IMG/VR virus record: IMGVR_UViG_3300006641_000133
Span: 1-28,047 of that record
Origin: a virus
Strand: one strand, 5' to 3'
Length of the DNA stretch: 28,047 bases
Below the pieces are notes generated by a model. The model was not told where the DNA came from, did not search any database, and saw only the letters and a list, made by a program, of their open reading frames with translations. Shown here piece by piece: positions 6,252 to 12,828 of this stretch. Position 1 is the stretch's first letter; every line of letters starts with the position of its first letter. Made by a program: the position numbers and the translations under genes.

Positions 6252-6577
6252 GCTATGATGCACAAAAAGACCTAGATTATATAGAATACAATATTTCATA
6301 TTTTATGAATATAATTGGAATGAATCCAGAAAATCTAAACTCAACAACTATTGATGAGTTGGTTGAGTCTGCAAGAACTATGGCAATAGTTACTTCAGCA
6401 AGACCTTCTGAAGTAAATACATTTACCTCAGGCGATAACTCACAAGATGCCGTTCTCTCATACCATTCTGAACCAGATTATCTCTATTTAAGATCTCAAA
6501 GAATCCATCTCTTGTCAAGCATAAGAAGATTTTGGTACTTACGTCAAGTAGCATTAGGAGCATTAAATCGTGGATAA
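6248..6577 (+). CDS. Small protein of unknown function (109 aa)
   Basis: Function unknown. Residues about 10-43 match the 75-aa protein at 5828 (see there), and a longer C-terminal part (SEPDYLYLRSQRIHLLSSIRRFWYLRQVALGAL) is rich in aromatic and basic residues and probably helical. ATGA overlap with the previous gene, AGGA before the ATG (GACGAGGAATT), and an 8-nt overlap with the methyltransferase-like gene (GTGGATAA) place it in one translational unit. Confidence 0.65.
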   Translation: MSYDAQKDLDYIEYNISYFMNIIGMNPENLNSTTIDELVESARTMAIVTSARPSEVNTFTSGDNSQDAVLSYHSEPDYLYLRSQRIHLLSSIRRFWYLRQVALGALNRG

Positions 6578-7286
6578 TCTAATTCAAACAAATAGATACT
6601 TTTCTTATATTAACAACCTAACCAAGTACAGTGTTGGAAATTCTGATCAACAAATACTCGATAGGTATTCAAAAGTAAAAACATACCTAGATACACTTTC
6701 ATTAGATAAAAGAAAAAATGCAGTCGGTTTTGACATATATATATGGCTTTTTGAGATGTTTGGTACAGAATCTTCAAAGTGGTCACAAGCTCTATCTTCA
6801 AATTATGGAGATGGATTTCAAGAGCAAGTATTCTTGTTAAAGAATCCCAGCACTGCATTAATCACTAACACGGCATTTAACGTCAATTTTTCCAAACTTG
6901 TCAACGATAGAGCATCTTTAAGTGTTTTAAATGGAATACAGCTTGATCTTTTTGAACATCTTTTAAAAGATGAGTTTACAGGATGGGACTATAACGTTGT
7001 CACAAAACAGCAAGCAGAAGCAGCAGAAGCTGGTCCATTTGATTTCATTAGTCTGTATTCTTTTGATGTTGTTCATAATCCAGAAGTCGTAAAGTCGTAC
7101 TACCAAATGCTAAATCCAGGTGGTGTGCTTTTGATATCGTTTATGAACGATAATGGAAACGTTTATGAAAATGGAGCAGAATATTCTCCATATACTGAAA
7201 TCTGCGAACAGCTAAAGAGTATTGATGGATCTCTTCTTTATCACGACTATACGACCATAGGTACTTCAGTAGCCATAAAAATGTAG
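6570..7286 (+). CDS. Methyltransferase-like protein, SAM-binding motif I not evident
   Basis: The C-terminal half (about residues 155-238) looks like the second half of a class I SAM methyltransferase: GPFDFISLYSFDVVHNPEVV, then YYQMLNPGGVLLISF (post-motif III strand with the PGG turn), and a final GTSVAIKM strand. The expected Gly-rich motif I (ExGxGxG) is not visible; instead the region around residues 90-125 has ALITNTAFNVNFSKL. The protein may therefore be a divergent or inactive methyltransferase fold. The start is GTG 6570, with TAGGAG (6555-6560) nine bases upstream. It overlaps the preceding gene by 8 nt. Substrate unknown; modification of protein, lipid or small molecules cannot be distinguished. 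Confidence 0.5.
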   Translation: MDNLIQTNRYFSYINNLTKYSVGNSDQQILDRYSKVKTYLDTLSLDKRKNAVGFDIYIWLFEMFGTESSKWSQALSSNYGDGFQEQVFLLKNPSTALITNTAFNVNFSKLVNDRASLSVLNGIQLDLFEHLLKDEFTGWDYNVVTKQQAEAAEAGPFDFISLYSFDVVHNPEVVKSYYQMLNPGGVLLISFMNDNGNVYENGAEYSPYTEICEQLKSIDGSLLYHDYTTIGTSVAIKM

Positions 7287-7292
7287 TATAAT
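7284..7292 (+). promoter_or_regulatory. -10 box TAG-TATAAT for a leaderless mRNA
   Basis: ATGTAG-TATAAT ends seven bases before ATG 7300 with no Shine-Dalgarno site between. It closely matches the element at 19121-19132 (ATGTGG-TATAAT). The preceding stop codon TAG is part of the motif. Confidence 0.5.
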
Positions 7293-7299
7293 AGCAACT

Positions 7300-7977
7300 A
7301 TGCTTGTTATAGATGACGCTATTAAAGATCCTAGTCTTTTGACTGAAATAGAGTCAAGCGAGACTCTATTTCCAGCTTCAATGGGTGATGAAACGCGAAT
7401 TGCTACTGAACTAAACTCATACCATTACGAGCAGGCAAGCTGCTTTGCCCCATATATGTTTTGGGATGGGTGGTGGAAAAGCCCAACAAATACACTGGCT
7501 AAAAAAATAATAAAAGATTTATGGCAAGAAAATCTGCCGTTTAGCCTAGAAGAAGTATGTGGATTTGAGTACTGGACAAGAACATTTAATCCTGGTCAGT
7601 ATCTTGATGTTCATGTTGATGAAGATACTTTTTTATACGCAGAGGACAGAACTTTTAGGGGGCCAATTATTGGTTCTGTTTATTATCCCCATACGAATAA
7701 TGTTGTTGGTGGATTTTTAGAATTACATCCAATAACAGTATCTGAAAATACAACAAATGCCCTAGAGCGAGAAAATATAGATCCTTTGATAGCTCCTTTA
7801 GAGTTAAGAGAAAGAATAGCTTGTAAGCCAAACAGATTGATCATCTTTGATGCGGGTCATACTATTCATAACACAACCCCCCCAATAACTGGGAAAAGAC
7901 AAGTTATGGTCATTAACGTTTGGCATAAAGATAGCCCACCTTCTGGTTTAGCTGCAAACAAATTTTACTATGAATAG
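7300..7977 (+). CDS. 2OG-Fe(II) oxygenase (subtype D)
   Basis: A 225-residue dioxygenase with H105 and D107 (DVHVDED), distal H190 and R200 with the ten-residue spacing (HNTTPPITGKR), and a preceding NRLIIFDAGHTIH strand. The segment between (EDRTFRGPIIGSVYYPHTNNVVGGFLELHP, then a long loop to about residue 172) differs from the other oxygenases here: the GGFLELHP strand replaces the YLNDD..GGE motif. It is thus an independent subtype, closer to general 2OG-Fe(II) halogenase/hydroxylase folds than to P4Hc. No Shine-Dalgarno site is present; the TATAAT seven bases upstream suggests a leaderless message. It overlaps the next oxygenase gene by 8 nt (ATGAATAG). Substrate unknown. Confidence 0.82.
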   Translation: MLVIDDAIKDPSLLTEIESSETLFPASMGDETRIATELNSYHYEQASCFAPYMFWDGWWKSPTNTLAKKIIKDLWQENLPFSLEEVCGFEYWTRTFNPGQYLDVHVDEDTFLYAEDRTFRGPIIGSVYYPHTNNVVGGFLELHPITVSENTTNALERENIDPLIAPLELRERIACKPNRLIIFDAGHTIHNTTPPITGKRQVMVINVWHKDSPPSGLAANKFYYE

Positions 7978-8572
7978 TATAGAATATATTGATCTGCTCT
8001 CAATACAAATTATCAAAACTTCAATAGAGGGCATTGATAATGATTTGTTTTTAAAAGAAATGAATGAAACAGATCTTTCTATAGATGAAAAATTTTTAGA
8101 TAATAAAAATCATACATACTATGAAGATCAAAGATATCCATTTGGTAAAAGTGAATCAGAAAAATTAATAAAAAAAATAACAGAAAAAGTTGTATCTATC
8201 TTAAATAAACCAATGAGTCTTTCCGAAATATGGACATTGACTCTTGAATATGGTCAATCAGTTTCAATTCACTCTCATAAGTCAAATCGTTTCTTAGACC
8301 AAACTGAATATTATTCTATAGCGTATTACCCAAAAGCTCCAGAGGGTAGTGCGGATTTAATATTTGATATTACAGCATGTAATACTATTGAAAAGAGTGT
8401 TTCTATTAAACCAGAAAGTGGATCTTTAATAATTTTTAATTCTTTTTTGAATCATAAAACAAACCGCCATAGTAATAAAGAAGAAAAAAGAGTTGTAGTA
8501 AGTGCTAATTTTCATCCAGAAAATCCAAGAATAAGCTTTGATCAAGACTGGTCTGCATATCACAGAAAATAA
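7970..8572 (+). CDS. Putative 2OG-Fe(II) oxygenase with H-x-H motif (subtype E)
   Basis: The 200-residue product has the order of a 2OG-Fe(II) fold: EIWTLTLEYGQSVSIHSHKSN (H101, H103), a YYSIAYYPKAP strand, then SIKPESGSLIIFNSFLNHKT with H162 as likely third ligand and R174 (EEKRVVVSANF) as 2OG-binding residue. H-x-H instead of H-x-D is a feature I recall for the PF13759-type putative oxygenases, which also have WxxxxxxGxxxxxHxHxxS and end in SxNF. The spacing from H162 to R174 (12) differs from the ten seen in the other seven. Activity is less certain than for the H-x-D proteins. Translationally coupled to the preceding gene by 8-nt overlap. Confidence 0.7.
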   Translation: MNSIEYIDLLSIQIIKTSIEGIDNDLFLKEMNETDLSIDEKFLDNKNHTYYEDQRYPFGKSESEKLIKKITEKVVSILNKPMSLSEIWTLTLEYGQSVSIHSHKSNRFLDQTEYYSIAYYPKAPEGSADLIFDITACNTIEKSVSIKPESGSLIIFNSFLNHKTNRHSNKEEKRVVVSANFHPENPRISFDQDWSAYHRK

Positions 8573-8580
8573 TATATCTG

Positions 8581-8589
8581 TGATATAAT
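8581..8589 (+). promoter_or_regulatory. Extended -10 box TGA-TATAAT for a leaderless mRNA
   Basis: CTGTGA-TATAAT ends seven bases before ATG 8597. The spacer is TTTTTAT, without a Shine-Dalgarno site. Third case of the same arrangement in this window. Confidence 0.5.
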
Positions 8590-8596
8590 TTTTTAT

Positions 8597-9511
8597 ATGA
8601 ATAAAAATATTGTTGTCCAAAATTTGGGGAGCGGAATTGTTTGTTTTAAAAACGCCGTTTCGATAGACAATTTTAAGTTTATTGATTATATAAAAAATCT
8701 AAAAGAAAAAGCAATAAAAGAAGACTATAACATAGTCTATGATGACTCTAATAACCCTTTATATGCGATAAATAGGAGCGGTCATAGGTACACCATAGAG
8801 GAAGTCAATAAAAGTTCTAGTCATATTATGAATTTTATTGACTCAAATACTGATGATGATATAGTCCAACTTTTTACTTCATGCGAACAAGCAATGTATG
8901 ATTGCGCTATTTTGTACGCAGATATATACCCAATGATTCTTCCTAGCCTATGGTGGAGAATGCAGGGCCATGTTCTAGCTTATGGGCCAGGCAGTTTAAT
9001 GGGTCTACACAGTGACAATGATGTAAATTATCAACCAGGTTTTGAGCCAGATCTTCAAGTCGCAACAAGAAATGTTGTTGGCTCAATTATCTACTTAAAT
9101 TCTTCAGTTGAATCAGAAAATCTTTTAGATGGAAAAAATTATGTAGGTGGAGAAATAAGTTTTCCATACGCTAATATAGTTTACAGACCTCAAGCCGGTG
9201 ACCTACTCATGTTCCCGTCCAACTACCTAGGTACTCATGAAGTTCTACAGTGTAAGGCAGGAGAAAGATACGCATACATAGGCTATTATTGTCATGGCTC
9301 AGAAGACCCAAGTAGGGGTATAAATATATCCCACGAGCAAATACCAGTTGGATTACAGGGGCAAATATGGCTAAAAGACTTAGTCAAAGACTATATTAAT
9401 TTTATTAACGAGAAATATTCTGGTGACCAAGAAAAAATAGAAGAAAAACTTTTTCCTACGTATAGATTGCACAACAGTGCAAATACAATGAAAGAAATTC
9501 ACAATGATTAA
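8597..9511 (+). CDS. 2OG-Fe(II) oxygenase (subtype B, copy 1 of 3)
   Basis: This 304-residue protein carries H138 and D140 (GLHSDND), H214 and R224 (HEVLQCKAGER). The conserved core of the subtype is present: WWRMQGHVLAY, an Ala-x-Arg stretch before the YLNSSVESENLLDGKNYVGGEISF strand, PQAGDLLMFPSNY and GTHEV. The N-terminal 100 residues (GSGIVCFKNAVSID, AINRSGHRYT) are shared with copies 2 and 3, showing full-length duplication. The C-terminal tail of about 70 residues (charged, KDLVKDYINFINEKY) is partly shared with copy 2. The long tail and the WW motif set this group apart from ordinary P4Hc proteins. No Shine-Dalgarno site; leaderless promoter upstream. The stop overlaps the next start by 8 nt. 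Substrate unknown. Confidence 0.85.
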   Translation: MNKNIVVQNLGSGIVCFKNAVSIDNFKFIDYIKNLKEKAIKEDYNIVYDDSNNPLYAINRSGHRYTIEEVNKSSSHIMNFIDSNTDDDIVQLFTSCEQAMYDCAILYADIYPMILPSLWWRMQGHVLAYGPGSLMGLHSDNDVNYQPGFEPDLQVATRNVVGSIIYLNSSVESENLLDGKNYVGGEISFPYANIVYRPQAGDLLMFPSNYLGTHEVLQCKAGERYAYIGYYCHGSEDPSRGINISHEQIPVGLQGQIWLKDLVKDYINFINEKYSGDQEKIEEKLFPTYRLHNSANTMKEIHND

Positions 9512-10388
9512 TAATTTTGTAGAAGGCACTGACTTTGGCGGTGGGGTAGTACATTTCAAAAACGCTTTTACAATAGACTGGGATTATGTTTTTGATTTAT
9601 GCGAAAAAGTAATTGCCAGAGAAAAAGCTGACATGTATACTCTTGGTACTGATCCAGAAACTGGAGAAGAAATATACATAAATAGAAGTGGCTATTTTTT
9701 TGGCAAAGATGGCGTAGACATGATGCCAGGAAGAGGCGCTAGCATACATAGAGATCAAACGCCAGAGGTCAAAAATCTTCTAACATTTTTAGAAAAAACA
9801 AAAGATGAGTATCTTTACAGATATCTAGAATACTATCCGTTAGCTTTTAAGTGTATTTGGTGGAAAGTAAAAAGTCACATAGTTGGCTATAAAGAATCAG
9901 CGTTTCTTGGATCGCATTCTGACATTAGCACCGACTACATCTATGGAGTATGGACACCAACAGACCAACTGGCTATGCGCAGTACGGTAACAAATTTAAT
10001 GTATTTTAATGATTCGGTAGATTCAGAAGAAGAATTAAACGGAAAAAACTTTTTAGGTGGACATCACTATTTTAATTATATGGACCTAGATATAAAGCCG
10101 GAAAAAGGTGATTTGATATTTTTTCCCGCATCTTATACTGCTGCACATGAAGTTTTGCCAGTTAAAAAAGGGATCAGATACTCTTATTTAGGTTGGTATA
10201 GTCAAGGAACACCAAATCCAGAAGTAAATGAAAATGTAGCAGATCCTAATTTAAATCCAGAAATTGCAGAGTATGCAACAAATGTGTACATGCCAAATTT
10301 CGTAAAAGATTATCAAAATCACTTGATTCAAAGAGGTTATAATGAATCATCAACTCAATATTCAGTAACTAAATCATCCTATTATTAA
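9504..10388 (+). CDS. 2OG-Fe(II) oxygenase (subtype B, copy 2 of 3)
   Basis: The 294-residue product has H138 and D140 (GSHSDIS), H215 and R225 (HEVLPVKKGIR). It shares IWWKVKSHIVGY, FNDSVDSEEELNGKNFLGG, PEKGDLIFFPASY and the closing LGWYSQGTPNP with copies 1 and 3. In place of the usual GGE before the beta strand it has GGHHYF, so one otherwise common acidic position is changed. The C-terminal region VYMPNFVKDYQNHLIQRGY corresponds to the IWLKDLVKDYINFI of copy 1. Start at ATG 9504 inside the previous gene (ATGATTAA overlap), so coupled translation is likely. It would be an Fe/2OG hydroxylase of unknown target. Confidence 0.85.
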   Translation: MINNFVEGTDFGGGVVHFKNAFTIDWDYVFDLCEKVIAREKADMYTLGTDPETGEEIYINRSGYFFGKDGVDMMPGRGASIHRDQTPEVKNLLTFLEKTKDEYLYRYLEYYPLAFKCIWWKVKSHIVGYKESAFLGSHSDISTDYIYGVWTPTDQLAMRSTVTNLMYFNDSVDSEEELNGKNFLGGHHYFNYMDLDIKPEKGDLIFFPASYTAAHEVLPVKKGIRYSYLGWYSQGTPNPEVNENVADPNLNPEIAEYATNVYMPNFVKDYQNHLIQRGYNESSTQYSVTKSSYY

Positions 10389-10407
10389 AATACTAAAGTA
10401 GAGAACA

Positions 10408-11190
10408 ATGCCTAGCAATATAAACATGGTTAACAAAGGAAGCGGCGTCTGCCTAGTAGAGAACGCCATTGATATAGACCAAACTTTTCTTTTTAATTAT
10501 ATTAATTATTTAAAGCAGGCAGAAGAAGAGACATTTACTTATGTTGAGGAAAATGGCGTTAAGTACGCTATAAATAAAACTGGCTTTAAATTTGATATAG
10601 ATCAGGTTTCTTTAGCTCCAGAAAGATTTGTTGACACACTTTGCCTTTCTAATGGTAGGGGTGTCAAGCCAGAAGAAAAAGTTTTTATTCAAACTTTAGA
10701 AAATTTGATGTACCAAATACTTGTTGAATATTGCAAAATGTACCCTGAAGCAGCAACAGTTTGCTGGTGGAGAATGGCTGGACACATAGCCACATATTCT
10801 AATGGGCAACATATAGGCCCTCATTGTGATGATCAAATGGCATACGAGTATGGTAAACCACTCAGAAACGAATACGCTAAGCATTCAAATGTAAGTGTTA
10901 ATATTTATTTGAATGATAGTGTAGATGATGAAGAGGATTTAAACAACTTTAACTATATCGGTGGAAAAATAAAGTTTAAATACGCAAATTTCATACACTC
11001 CCCAAAAGCTGGTTCTGCAGTTATATACCCAACAAATTATATTGGAACCCATGAGGTTAGTCCAGTGACACACGGAAAACGAGTAGCATATTTGGGCGCA
11101 TTTTTATATGGGACACCCGATAATGCATCTGAAAATGATGGAAGAATATGGTTACCCAATCTAAAAAAAGACGCTGGATTAGAGTTTTAA
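10408..11190 (+). CDS. 2OG-Fe(II) oxygenase (subtype B, copy 3 of 3)
   Basis: The 260-residue protein has H139 and D141 (GPHCDDQ), H215 and R225 (HEVSPVTHGKR), plus VCWWRMAGHIATY, YLNDSVDDEEDLNNFNYIGGKIKF and AGSAVIYPTNYIGTHEV. It is the shortest copy: after GTPDNASENDGRIWLPNLKKDAGLEF it stops where copies 1 and 2 continue for 25-40 more residues. Compared with copy 2 the GGE position is GGK. GTAGAGAACA before ATG 10408 is a weak ribosome binding site. It is the last oxygenase of the island; neck genes follow after a short gap. Class is secure, substrate unknown. Confidence 0.85.
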   Translation: MPSNINMVNKGSGVCLVENAIDIDQTFLFNYINYLKQAEEETFTYVEENGVKYAINKTGFKFDIDQVSLAPERFVDTLCLSNGRGVKPEEKVFIQTLENLMYQILVEYCKMYPEAATVCWWRMAGHIATYSNGQHIGPHCDDQMAYEYGKPLRNEYAKHSNVSVNIYLNDSVDDEEDLNNFNYIGGKIKFKYANFIHSPKAGSAVIYPTNYIGTHEVSPVTHGKRVAYLGAFLYGTPDNASENDGRIWLPNLKKDAGLEF

Positions 11191-11195
11191 ATTAA

Positions 11196-11204
11196 TTACT
11201 ATAA
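11196..11204 (+). promoter_or_regulatory. TTACTATA-type promoter-like motif
   Basis: TTACTATAA in the 37-nt gap, 23 nt before ATG 11228. One of several copies at the start of structural gene blocks; see 11518 and 15189. Confidence 0.35.
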
Positions 11205-11227
11205 CGACATAATCCAAAGGAAAACAC

Positions 11228-11512
11228 ATGCTCTATAACCAGCCAGTCGCGTATAGTTCAAATTACACCTATAACGGAACTCTGGTTATAAACGCACCAA
11301 GTATTTTAAATCCGATTATTGTAAATAATGTAACCTTTTTTTATCCAACAAATCAAGATTTTTCTAATTTTACAACTATAGCTGTTGTCAGCATAGACAG
11401 GTCAGTAGATGGGATTATTACAGTTCAGGCTTTAGATGAGCAAGTCAGTGCACTGTCAAGTGCGACTGTTATAGCTTTAACGGGTGAAGCTGAGATTACG
11501 ATAGTTGCGTAA
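11228..11512 (+). CDS. Small beta-rich protein of unknown function (94 aa)
   Basis: Not recognised. The product is rich in N, T, V, I and S, with almost no Lys or Arg, and alternating hydrophobic patterns (TLVINAPSILNPIIVNNVTFFYP, GIITVQALDEQV, TVIALTGEAEITIVA) that suggest an all-beta domain. Its position at the start of the structural block and its composition suggest a small virion component such as a decoration or neck-associated protein, which is inference. CCAAAGGAAAAC before the ATG is a good ribosome binding site. It is separated by 44 nt with promoter-like motifs from the next gene. Confidence 0.6.
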   Translation: MLYNQPVAYSSNYTYNGTLVINAPSILNPIIVNNVTFFYPTNQDFSNFTTIAVVSIDRSVDGIITVQALDEQVSALSSATVIALTGEAEITIVA

Positions 11513-11517
11513 AGAAC

Positions 11518-11537
11518 TTACTATAAATAAGTATAAT
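11518..11537 (+). promoter_or_regulatory. Late-type promoter candidate (TTACTATAAATA, then TATAAT)
   Basis: TTACTATAA runs into TATAAATA (11522-11529), which equals the T4-type late promoter core, and TATAAT follows at 11532-11537. It lies directly before the neck gene cluster (ATG 11557), a sensible place for a late promoter. Confidence 0.45.
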
Positions 11538-11556
11538 TATTTTAAATGGAGACAAA

Positions 11557-12453
11557 ATGTCCGTTAGCAATGTTTTAGTCAATGATAGCGTAAGACTTAA
11601 GGTTAAGTTCCTTGATCAGGACGAAGGTGGCGCTCAGGTAGAAGCCGACATAGTTTCTGTACAGGTAGTAGTTAAAAACTCTGATGCAGAGACGATAGTA
11701 AATACTTCAGCGACACTTCTTTCTGGATCAGAATATTATTACGACTTTACTCCCACTGAAGCAGATACATATACCGTAACTTTTACTGGCACAACAGACA
11801 CCGGAAGCAGCATAGTATCTAAGTTAACGCTTTACGCAAACACTACAACTACTGAATATAAGCCTACAGTAACCTTAAGAGCAGATGAAACTATTATATT
11901 TGCTCCAGATCTATCTCCTCTTTATCTAGACCCAGAAGAATTAGTTTCTATTTTTCCTGACGCATCTTTGATTGAAATAGGAGAAATGATTTATCGTTAT
12001 TCTTTAGAAGTAAAAGAGATTTATGGTTTAAGTGGAAATGAAGATGGTTCAACTCTTCCTTTTGTAATTTTGGAATATATCAAAGCTGCTTCTGCTTGCG
12101 AACTAAGTAGAACTTATGGTTTTGGTGGGGATGATGAACTTTCAATCAAACTTGCTGATCTCGAAATTACTAATAGATCTGCACCGAGAACAATTGCAAC
12201 TAGATCTAACGCAACAACCTGGTGTCAAATAGCTGCTTCTTTGAGAAGAGAAGTTTTAGCAAAGAAAGTTTCAATGAGGGGTGTACAACCTAAAAATCTA
12301 CCAAATAAAAGAATTGCAACTTCAGGTAAAACACTTGACCCACAAACTGGCCAATTAATTTACTTGTCTGACAAAGAACTGTATGGACCAGGCAAAAAAC
12401 CATTACAACAAGATGACCCAATGCCAGACAGAAGACTGCGCCAGTATGATTAA
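11557..12453 (+). CDS. Head-tail connector/adaptor protein with N-terminal Ig-like domain
   Basis: The first 95 or so residues (VSNVLVNDSVRLKVKFLDQD ... YYYDFTPTEADTYTVTFTG) resemble an Ig-like beta sandwich. From about residue 120 a helical part follows (YLDPEELVSIFPDASLIEIGEMIYRYSLEVKEIYGL, then LPFVILEYIKAASACELSRTYGF and DDELSIKLADLEITNRS), which fits phage head-tail connector or adaptor proteins that build the neck ring under the portal. The C-terminus is basic and Pro-rich (KKPLQQDDPMPDRRLRQ). Gene order (connector, closure, terminator, sheath, tube) supports this. ATGGAGAC before ATG 11557 provides the ribosome binding site. It overlaps the next gene by 8 nt. Ig-like domains on neck proteins are often surface-exposed; here that is inference. 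Confidence 0.55.
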   Translation: MSVSNVLVNDSVRLKVKFLDQDEGGAQVEADIVSVQVVVKNSDAETIVNTSATLLSGSEYYYDFTPTEADTYTVTFTGTTDTGSSIVSKLTLYANTTTTEYKPTVTLRADETIIFAPDLSPLYLDPEELVSIFPDASLIEIGEMIYRYSLEVKEIYGLSGNEDGSTLPFVILEYIKAASACELSRTYGFGGDDELSIKLADLEITNRSAPRTIATRSNATTWCQIAASLRREVLAKKVSMRGVQPKNLPNKRIATSGKTLDPQTGQLIYLSDKELYGPGKKPLQQDDPMPDRRLRQYD

Positions 12454-12826
12454 TACAAAAAGAGTTTTTAGAAACATCCTAAAAGAATGGGGTCATGACG
12501 TTCTCCTGCAAAGAAGATTGTCTGATGATAATTTATATTCTGATGTATTACAAAGAGTTACTACAAGACACGTAACTGCAGCATCAAGATATCTCGCTTC
12601 TTCAAAAGAAGAAGAAAATGAAGGAGTAATTATAAATTCAGATAGAGTATACTATTTTGAAGCAGAAATTAATCCAAAATCCGGTGATAGAATTTATGAG
12701 GGTTCTCTTTCATTTTTAGAAGACTACGTACTCTATGTTCTTGAGGAATGTTATCCAGTAAGAGGAAGATATGGAAAAATTGAATACTGGATGTGTGGAG
12801 CAACAAAGGAAGAACCAGCGAGTTAA
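12446..12826 (+). CDS. Probable head-closure (head-tail joining) protein
   Basis: The start is taken at ATG 12446 (MINTKRVFRNILKEWGHDVLLQRR), overlapping the previous stop by 8 nt (ATGATTAA). An upstream in-frame ATG at 12383 lies deep inside the connector gene and adds an unstructured leader, so it is rejected. The 126 residues have the features of neck stopper proteins: a short N-terminal helix with WGHDVLLQRR, a central loop, then DRVYYFEAEINPKSGDRIYEG and YVLYVLEECYPVRGRYGKIEYWMCG, which recalls the small beta-barrel of head-tail joining proteins. It would seal the portal after DNA packaging. Assignment from pattern and position. Confidence 0.55.
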   Translation: MINTKRVFRNILKEWGHDVLLQRRLSDDNLYSDVLQRVTTRHVTAASRYLASSKEEENEGVIINSDRVYYFEAEINPKSGDRIYEGSLSFLEDYVLYVLEECYPVRGRYGKIEYWMCGATKEEPAS

Positions 12827-12828
12827 AA

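Noticed and set aside
12383-12445. Longer N-terminus of the head-closure protein from ATG 12383
   Set aside because: It overlaps the connector gene by 71 nt and gives an unstructured leader; ATG 12446 with the ATGATTAA overlap matches other junctions in this window.
12793-12828. GTG 12793 as start of the first sheath-like protein
   Set aside because: It lies inside the preceding gene without a ribosome binding site; ATG 12829 directly follows the previous stop.
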